A DNA stretch of 64,000 nucleotides from Psychroflexus planctonicus (GTDB taxonomy: Bacteria; Bacteroidota; Bacteroidia; Flavobacteriales; Flavobacteriaceae): positions 1 to 64,000 of the forward strand of contig NZ_BMGM01000008.1 of NCBI RefSeq assembly GCF_014640195.1, written 5' to 3'. Below the pieces are notes generated by a model. It worked only from the letters and a program-made list of their open reading frames with translations, ran no database searches and was not told the origin of the DNA. Below are positions 58,651-64,000 of this stretch, in pieces (the stretch's first letter is position 1; every line of letters begins with the position of its first letter). Both the position numbers and the translations under genes were made by a program.

Positions 58651-59922
58651 TTACATTCCGCCAAAACGTTCAAAAGCTGCTTTTTGCAAGCTTTCACGAT
58701 GCTCTGGATGTGCAATAGAAATCAATGCTTTTGCTCTTTGCTTTAGGTTTTTCCCATATAAATCTACAATGCCAAATTCAGTAGCTACGTGGTGAACGTG
58801 AGCTCGTGTAGTAGTTACTCCAGCACCTTGATTTAAAAATGGAGTAATTTTCGAAATTCCTTTTTTAGTAATTGACGGCATGGCAATAATGGCTTTACCA
58901 CCTTCAGAAAGTGAAGCACCACGAATAAAGTCCATTTGTCCACCAACACCAGAAAATTGCATCTTTCCTATAGTATCTGCACAAACTTGACCTGTTAAAT
59001 CAATTTCTATTGCAGAATTTATAGCAGTTACTTTTGGGTTTCTTCTAATAATGGCAGTATCGTTAGTGTAAGCTGCTTCTTTAAAATGCACTATTGGATT
59101 GTCATCTATAAAGTTGTAAAGTTTTTGTGAACCAACTGCAAAACAAGTTACAATTTTTCCGTTTTTAACCGCTTTATGTTCACCCGTAATCACGCCTTTT
59201 TCAACCAAAGGAAGGATGCCATCAGAAAACATTTCGGTGTGTATTCCCAAACCTTTTCTATCGCCTAAATTATTTAAAACAGCATTGGGTATCGCGCCAA
59301 TTCCCATTTGTAAAGTGGCTCCATCTTCAACTAAACCAGCTATATGTCTTCCAATTTGTTGCTCAGTTTCATTAGGGGTTAAGGCTGCGTGACTATAAAT
59401 ATCGGTTTCAATTTCAACACCAAAATCAATTTCGTTTATGTGTATATTGCCATCACCATGAGATCGTGGAACTTTTGGGTTTATTTGAGCCACAACTATT
59501 TTCGCTTTTTGTACAGCGGCTAAACTAACATCTATAGAAGTTCCTAAAGAGCAAAATCCGTGTTTATCTGGTGGCGAAACATTTATAAATGCTACATCTA
59601 AAGGCAAAATATCATTTTTAAATAACAAGTGAATTTCACTTAAAAAAATAGGAATATAATCGCCAATATTAGAATTTACGGCTTTGCGTACATTACCGCC
59701 AACAAAACAAGAATTGGTTTTAAAAGCGCTAGAGTAAGGTTCTTGCGTGTAAAGCGCTTCGCCTTCGGTGTGCATTTGCACAATCTCTACATCAGAAAGT
59801 TGCTCATAATTTTTACAAAGTCCATCAATTAAATATTTCGGAGTCATTGCGGCACCCTGAAAAAAAATACGGTCGCCTGATTTTACTTTGCTTACGGCTT
59901 CTTGAAGATCTACATAATTCAT
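58651..59922 (-). CDS. Acetyl-CoA hydrolase/transferase family protein
   Basis: The 423-residue CoA transferase of family I is similar to 4-hydroxybutyrate or acetate CoA-transferases. It has two alpha/beta domains. The catalytic glutamate is E230 in GLGIHTEMFSDGILPL, preceded by LQMGIGAIPNAV. A glycine-rich FSGVGGQMDFIRGA segment and a C-terminal VVDLYG-like IVDLYGKNLKQRA follow. It would move CoA between acyl groups or hydrolyse acyl-CoA in the cytoplasm, with the exact acyl unknown. A minus-strand -7 box at 59938-59945 precedes the ATG. Confidence 0.9.
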   Translation of the reverse strand: MNYVDLQEAVSKVKSGDRIFFQGAAMTPKYLIDGLCKNYEQLSDVEIVQMHTEGEALYTQEPYSSAFKTNSCFVGGNVRKAVNSNIGDYIPIFLSEIHLLFKNDILPLDVAFINVSPPDKHGFCSLGTSIDVSLAAVQKAKIVVAQINPKVPRSHGDGNIHINEIDFGVEIETDIYSHAALTPNETEQQIGRHIAGLVEDGATLQMGIGAIPNAVLNNLGDRKGLGIHTEMFSDGILPLVEKGVITGEHKAVKNGKIVTCFAVGSQKLYNFIDDNPIVHFKEAAYTNDTAIIRRNPKVTAINSAIEIDLTGQVCADTIGKMQFSGVGGQMDFIRGASLSEGGKAIIAMPSITKKGISKITPFLNQGAGVTTTRAHVHHVATEFGIVDLYGKNLKQRAKALISIAHPEHRESLQKAAFERFGGM

Positions 59923-59937
59923 ATATCAAATTTTGGG

Positions 59938-59945
59938 CAAAGGTA
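59938..59945 (-). promoter_or_regulatory. -7 promoter box TACCTTTG of the CoA transferase gene
   Basis: A perfect TAnnTTTG on the minus strand, 15 bases ahead of the ATG at 59922. Confidence 0.6.
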
Positions 59946-60037
59946 TAAACTCTTTCAATTATTAACATTGATAATTGTCATCAAAAGGATATACAAAGCT
60001 TAAGCAAATTTTAAAACATGCCAGTCTTTATTATGCT

Positions 60038-60045
60038 TACATTTG
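60038..60045 (+). promoter_or_regulatory. -7 promoter box TACATTTG of the AsmA-like gene
   Basis: A perfect TAnnTTTG, 37 bases before the ATG at 60083. It gives one of the longer leaders in the window. Confidence 0.55.
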
Positions 60046-60082
60046 AAATATAATACCAACTTAATTTTTAAAATTTACTTTC

Positions 60083-62701
60083 ATGAAAAAAGGACTTAAA
60101 ATATTCGGGATTGTAATACTCGTCTTATTAATTATATTAATCGCTGCTCCCTTTTTGTTTAAAGGAAGTATAGAGAAGTTTATTAAAAAAGAAATCAATA
60201 CCAACTTAAATGCAAAGGTAACTTGGGAAGAAGTAGACCTGAGTTTAATTAGAAACTTCCCAAACGCATCGGTTGGTTTACAGCAATTGCTTGTTGAAAA
60301 TAATGCTCCTTTTGAAGGAGACACCCTTTTTTATGCAGAACAATTAAATTTAAAAATGGGGCTGATGCAGCTTTTTAAAAATGAAGGCTACAGCTTAGAT
60401 GAAATTGTTTTAGATGAATCTCTAATTTATCTAAAAACCAATGCTGAAGGGAAATCCAATTGGGACATTGCCAAAGCAACAGAAACAGAAGCTGAAACAG
60501 CAGATGAAACACCTTCGAGTTTTCAACTGGATTTGAAGCATTATGAAATTAATAATTCTGAAATTATTTTTATAGATGAACCAGGCCAAATGGCTTTCAG
60601 TTTAAAAGAACTCAACCATTCAGGAGATGGAGATTTTTCAACTAGTGTATTTAATTTACGAACGCATACCGACTCTAAAGTGAGTTTCGATTTAGAAGGA
60701 ACCAACTATTTATCAGACAATTTTATTCAGTTAGATGCAGAATTGGGAATTGATTTAGATCAGATGAAATTCAGCTTTTTAGAAAACGAAGCCATTATCA
60801 ATCAACTTGCTTTGCGCTTTGATGGATATTACCAAATGAATGAAAAAGATGCCGAAATGGACATCAAATTCAATACACCAACATCCGATTTTAAAAACTT
60901 TTTAGCCTTAATTCCAGAAGCTTACGCCAGTGATTTAGATGGTGTTGAAACTTCAGGAAATTTTGATGTAGACGGTCATGTTTATGGAAAACTAGATGAT
61001 ACATATATTCCGAAATTAGACATTAAAATGAAAAGTGCTGAAGCTTCCTTTAAATATCCAGATTTACCTAAAAAAGTAGAAGATATTTTTATGGACATCC
61101 ATATTTTAAACACTAGCGGTTTAGTTGAAGACACAGAAGTAAAAATAAGCGATGCCCGTTTTAGAATAGATCAAGACCAATTTGCTGGAAAGTTAAATTT
61201 AAGCCGATTAACCACCAATATGTTAATTGATTTAGATGCAAATGGAACATTGAACTTAAGTAAGCTTAACCAAGTGTATCCCATTGAAGGAGATTTAGAT
61301 TTAAACGGAAAACTTCTAGCAGATATCAATGCAAAATTCGATATGAATGCCATTGAAGAAGAACGCTACCAAGATGTGCAAACCAAGGGAAATTTAAAAT
61401 TAACCGGATTTCATTACCAAGATGAAGATTTGCCAAACGCATACGACATTAGCGAAGCAGCTGTTCAATTTTCTACAAACAATATTCAACTGAAGAAGTT
61501 GAATATGAAAACAGGAAGCACAGACCTTTCTGCTCAAGGAAAATTAGACAACCTTATGGGTTTTATACTTAGTGATCAAGCCTTAAAAGGCAGGTTTACT
61601 GCAAGTAGTAAGAACTTTGCCATTTCTGACTTTATGATGAAATCTGAAAATGAAAATGAAGAATCTGATGCTAATGAAAATTCAAAAAACAATACACAAA
61701 CTGAAGAAGCTATTAAAATCCCTGACTTTTTAGATATTGTTTTAGATTTCTCAGCAGATAAAGTTTTATATGACCAAATGCAACTCAGTCAGGCTACAGG
61801 AAGTATGATTATTAAAAACGAGACCGCAAGTTTACAAGATGTTTCAGCAAATTTATTTGGTGGAAGCATTACACTTAACGGGAATGTTTCAACACGAAAT
61901 GCTCAGCCAGATTTTGATATGAAGTTAGGCCTTGCTCAAATAGACATCTCTCAAATTACGCAGCAAATGGAGTTAGCAAAAAGTTTAGCACCAATTGCTT
62001 CAGCCTTGATAGGAAAAGTTTCTACCAACATAGATTTATCAGGAAATTTAACCGCAGATTTTTCTCCAGTTTTAAGCAGTTTAGTAGGTGGTGCACTTGC
62101 GCAAATTAATAGAGCAACGGTAGATCCAAAACAAACGCCTTTACTGAATCAATTGAACCAAAATTTAGATATAATAGATTTCTCTAAAATTAAACTTGAT
62201 GGCTTAAGCACACAAGCTAGTTTCAAAAATGGAAAAATAGATGTAAAACCATTCGACTTTGAAGTAGAAGGAGTAAATGTAAAAGTTAATGGGAGTCATA
62301 ATTTTGATGCCAGTATGAATTATACCTTAGATTTTAAAATACCAGCAAAGAAGTTTGGAAGTAGCTTAGGTAGCCAATTAGCTAAGTTATCAGGTGAAGA
62401 TGTAAACCAGATGTACGTTAACTTGCCAGTAACAGTTGGAGGAAGTTTTACCAATCCAAAACTACAAATGAATATGCAAAATGCAGTTCAAGAATTAACT
62501 GCGCAAATCATTGAAAAGCAAAAACAACAGGTAAAAGATAAAGTAGAAGATAGGATTAAAGATGAAGTTGGAGATTTGTTAGGCGGTAATAATAAAAATG
62601 AGTCCGATTCAACTAAAACAAAAGAAAAAGAAAAGGTCGAAGACCAAGTGAAAGACATTCTAGGTGGAATGTTTGGAGGTAAAAAGGGAGATAAAAAATA
62701 A
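60083..62701 (+). CDS. AsmA-like inner-membrane protein
   Basis: The 872-residue protein has one N-terminal membrane anchor (IVILVLLIILIAAPFLF, residues 10-27). A large periplasmic part has the AsmA/TamB-type repeating pattern: NLNAKVTWEEVDLSLIRNFPNASVGLQQL near the start and the AsmA C-terminal region with SGNLTADFSPVLSSLVGGAL and LNGNVSTRNAQPDF. The end is a charged, lysine/glutamate-rich helix (roughly 800-872). Family members form bridges that move phospholipid between membranes, and that is the likely role here. It is transcribed alone. Confidence 0.88.
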   Translation: MKKGLKIFGIVILVLLIILIAAPFLFKGSIEKFIKKEINTNLNAKVTWEEVDLSLIRNFPNASVGLQQLLVENNAPFEGDTLFYAEQLNLKMGLMQLFKNEGYSLDEIVLDESLIYLKTNAEGKSNWDIAKATETEAETADETPSSFQLDLKHYEINNSEIIFIDEPGQMAFSLKELNHSGDGDFSTSVFNLRTHTDSKVSFDLEGTNYLSDNFIQLDAELGIDLDQMKFSFLENEAIINQLALRFDGYYQMNEKDAEMDIKFNTPTSDFKNFLALIPEAYASDLDGVETSGNFDVDGHVYGKLDDTYIPKLDIKMKSAEASFKYPDLPKKVEDIFMDIHILNTSGLVEDTEVKISDARFRIDQDQFAGKLNLSRLTTNMLIDLDANGTLNLSKLNQVYPIEGDLDLNGKLLADINAKFDMNAIEEERYQDVQTKGNLKLTGFHYQDEDLPNAYDISEAAVQFSTNNIQLKKLNMKTGSTDLSAQGKLDNLMGFILSDQALKGRFTASSKNFAISDFMMKSENENEESDANENSKNNTQTEEAIKIPDFLDIVLDFSADKVLYDQMQLSQATGSMIIKNETASLQDVSANLFGGSITLNGNVSTRNAQPDFDMKLGLAQIDISQITQQMELAKSLAPIASALIGKVSTNIDLSGNLTADFSPVLSSLVGGALAQINRATVDPKQTPLLNQLNQNLDIIDFSKIKLDGLSTQASFKNGKIDVKPFDFEVEGVNVKVNGSHNFDASMNYTLDFKIPAKKFGSSLGSQLAKLSGEDVNQMYVNLPVTVGGSFTNPKLQMNMQNAVQELTAQIIEKQKQQVKDKVEDRIKDEVGDLLGGNNKNESDSTKTKEKEKVEDQVKDILGGMFGGKKGDKK

Positions 62702-62865
62702 TAGAAAATCTTTTAACCTGAGTTCGATTATATTCACAAAGTTAAAATCAATACGAATAGTAGAACTTCGGTTTTAATTAACTTATTGGTTTTCAGTTTT
62801 AGAGAAATTAAAAAAGCTTTGAAAAATAATTTAATAAGCATGGGTTTCATAAATTAATTTATTTC

Positions 62866-62873
62866 TATATTTG
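62866..62873 (+). promoter_or_regulatory. -7 promoter box TATATTTG of rpsU
   Basis: A perfect TAnnTTTG, 37 bases before the rpsU ATG. The transcript would carry a leader of about 34 bases. Confidence 0.62.
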
Positions 62874-62910
62874 CAATTCGAAAAAATAAACTGAACGTAA
62901 ACAATTACAT

Positions 62911-63105
62911 ATGTTAATAATTAAAGTAAAAGATGGTGAAAAGATAGATCGCGCGCTTAAACGCTTAAAAAGAAAATTTCGCGATACTAAAGTTTTACAA
63001 ACCTTGCGTGACAAGAAAGAATTTACAAAGCCTTCTGTGTTAAACAGACAACAGCTTAAAAAGGCGCAGTACATTCAATCCATTAGAGAAAAAGAGAACC
63101 TGTAA
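62911..63105 (+). CDS. rpsU: 30S ribosomal protein S21
   Basis: The 64-residue small-subunit protein matches S21: IIKVKDGEKIDRALKRLKRKFRDTKVLQTLRDKKEF with the family R-A-L-K-R-x-K-R-K and R-x-x-K-E-F motifs, and a basic tail. In Bacteroidota S21 has been implicated in sequestering the anti-Shine-Dalgarno end of 16S rRNA, consistent with the scarcity of Shine-Dalgarno sequences in this window. A strong terminator follows. Confidence 0.96.
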   Translation: MLIIKVKDGEKIDRALKRLKRKFRDTKVLQTLRDKKEFTKPSVLNRQQLKKAQYIQSIREKENL

Positions 63106-63134
63106 ACATTTACAAGTTCAGTTTTTAGATATAT

Positions 63135-63162
63135 AAACCAACACCTTTTTAGGTGTTGGTTT
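63135..63162 (+). terminator. Terminator of rpsU
   Basis: A perfect 12-base stem (AAACCAACACCT with its complement) has a four-base loop followed by a T run. It lies 30 bases after the stop. Confidence 0.92.
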
Positions 63163-63214
63163 TTTTGTTGGATATTTTTAGCTTTTAATTTTATTACAGC
63201 AAATATGAATGCTG

Positions 63215-63222
63215 TATTTTTG
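63215..63222 (+). promoter_or_regulatory. -7 promoter box TATTTTTG of the FMN reductase gene
   Basis: A perfect TAnnTTTG, 11 bases before the first possible ATG (63233) and 17 before the second (63239). Confidence 0.6.
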
Positions 63223-63238
63223 AATTTCAAAAATGTAT

Positions 63239-63784
63239 ATGAAAAAAATATTAGCATTTTCAGGTTCTAATTCTAGCACTTCAATTAACGCAAAATTACT
63301 TCGTCATGTAGTAAAAAAAATTACTAGTCATGAAGTAACTTCAATAGAATTAAGCAACTACGACGTACCAATTTATTCGGCAGATATTGAAAAAACAGCG
63401 GGAATGCCATCACCAAGTGTACAGCTAAAAAACTTGATAGATGAGCACCAAGCTTTGATTATTTCGGTAAATGAACACAATTCAGCACCATCTGCTTTCT
63501 TCAAAAATCACATCGATTGGCTTTCTCGGGTAGATGCTAATTTTTTACAAGGCAAGAAAGTTTTATTAATGAGTACTTCGCCTGGAAAACGAGGTGCTAA
63601 GTCTTCTTTAGAATATGTGAGAGATGTTTTATTTCCACGCTTTGGTGCTCAAATAGTAGAAAGTTTTAGCTTGCCGTCTTTTGGAGAAAATTACGATGAA
63701 ACCAGTAATGAGTTAACTAACGAATTATACGCCTTAGGTTTAACCGATGTGGTAACCAATTTTGAACAAAATTTACTGAATTAA
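63239..63784 (+). CDS. NADPH-dependent FMN reductase family protein
   Basis: The 181-residue flavodoxin-fold protein has the FMN phosphate-binding start ILAFSGSNSSTSINAKLL, the LSNYDVPIYSADIE segment, and IISVNEHNSAPSAFFKNHIDWLSRV holding the usual flavin-ring loop (variant of P-E-Y-N). It is a quinone, azo or chromate-type reductase using NAD(P)H. The ATG at 63239 was preferred over 63233 because it puts the beta-1 strand at the normal distance from the N terminus. The next gene starts right after its stop. Confidence 0.88.
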   Translation: MKKILAFSGSNSSTSINAKLLRHVVKKITSHEVTSIELSNYDVPIYSADIEKTAGMPSPSVQLKNLIDEHQALIISVNEHNSAPSAFFKNHIDWLSRVDANFLQGKKVLLMSTSPGKRGAKSSLEYVRDVLFPRFGAQIVESFSLPSFGENYDETSNELTNELYALGLTDVVTNFEQNLLN

Positions 63785-64000
63785 TTGAGAACGAGTAGAA
63801 AATATACTATTGAAAATCAAACTGATTTTAAACAGTCCTTACTTTCTTGGGCGCAGCAATTTTCTACTTTGGTTTGGTTAGATAGCAATCAATTTCCTAG
63901 TTTGTATGCAGAATACGACGCCATTTTAGCTGTTGAAGAATTTACAGCTATCAAAACCGATTACCACCAAGCATTCGAACAATTAAACGAATACCAGCAA
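63785..64000 (+). CDS. pabB: Aminodeoxychorismate/anthranilate synthase component I, N-terminal part
   Basis: An open frame runs to the end of the window. It begins with TTG immediately after the upstream stop and encodes 72 residues (LRTSRKYTIENQTDF, then LVWLDSNQFPSLYAEYDAILAV). The W-L-D-S-N and Y-x-x-Y-D motifs match the N terminus of Bacteroidota aminodeoxychorismate synthase component I (PabB), which makes a precursor of 4-aminobenzoate from chorismate. The rest of the gene lies outside the window. The TTG start is likely because there is no other initiator nearby and it abuts the previous gene. Confidence 0.65.
   Translation, partial: MRTSRKYTIENQTDFKQSLLSWAQQFSTLVWLDSNQFPSLYAEYDAILAVEEFTAIKTDYHQAFEQLNEYQQ

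Overview
The window is a chromosomal segment of a low-GC member of the Bacteroidota, almost certainly a Flavobacteriaceae-type bacterium. The evidence is repeated use of the phylum-specific -7 promoter box TAnnTTTG, proteins with type IX secretion (T9SS) sorting domains, Bacteroidota-restricted families (DUF4271, DUF4296, DUF3810, DUF3078, Omp28), a fused CcoN-CcoO oxidase subunit, and almost no Shine-Dalgarno sequences. No tRNA, insertion sequence, prophage or CRISPR array was seen. The segment looks like ordinary chromosome carrying a few accessory units.

Layout. 1-120: 3' end of a 5S rRNA gene and its terminator. 308-6689: uroporphyrinogen-III synthase and a DUF4271 membrane protein (minus strand), divergent from a polyprenol-phosphate glycosyltransferase, dihydroorotase and DUF4296 lipoprotein unit, then an epimerase and tyrS. 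6690-7116: an intergenic region with two tandem, related, promoter-plus-terminator units on the minus strand that look like small RNA genes. 7117-12205: a CBM48 protein, a PLP enzyme, folA, a fructosamine kinase-like gene and an M3 peptidase. 12289-18045: a large T9SS-secreted subtilase, a small membrane protein and an M61 peptidase. 18188-19173: a Xre/RES toxin-antitoxin pair. 19247-24823: a DUF3810 protein and two adjacent amidohydrolase-family proteins, with degenerate metal sites in one and a half of them. 24997-31296: xerD, aroQ, a lipoprotein, purM, a DUF3078 protein, prfA and pyrF. 31297-35870: a minus-strand run with YkvA-like, AI-2E family, VOC, RluF-like, alpha/beta hydrolase and two lipoprotein genes. 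35984-42815: queE, a lipoprotein made of five exact-length CHRD repeats, a PNPOx-like protein, guaA and a LysM/periplasmic-binding fusion. 43043-48044: a cbb3 oxidase operon (ccoS, ccoNO, ccoQ, ccoP, ccoG). 48214-54418: HTH-Fic protein, T9SS protein, M1 peptidase and a beta-barrel candidate. 54420-58484: TlpA thioredoxin divergent from two Omp28-type proteins and a lipoprotein. 58651-64000: CoA transferase, AsmA-like protein, rpsU, an FMN reductase and the start of a pabB-type gene.

How the genes work together. Most of the window is housekeeping: nucleotide synthesis (dihydroorotase, pyrF, purM, guaA, folA), aromatic and folate precursors (aroQ, pabB-like), translation (tyrS, prfA, rpsU), respiration (cco operon) and cell-envelope or secreted hydrolases. 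The accessory parts are the Xre/RES pair, the self-contained HTH-Fic regulator/toxin, the CHRD repeat lipoprotein and the thiol/Omp28 cluster.

A practical point for annotation: at six places the longest reading frame begins at a TTG that is part of a TAnnTTTG promoter box, so the real start must lie downstream. I have moved those starts and several others with similar problems. Two of the resulting genes (guaA and the 15523-15945 gene) appear leaderless or nearly so.
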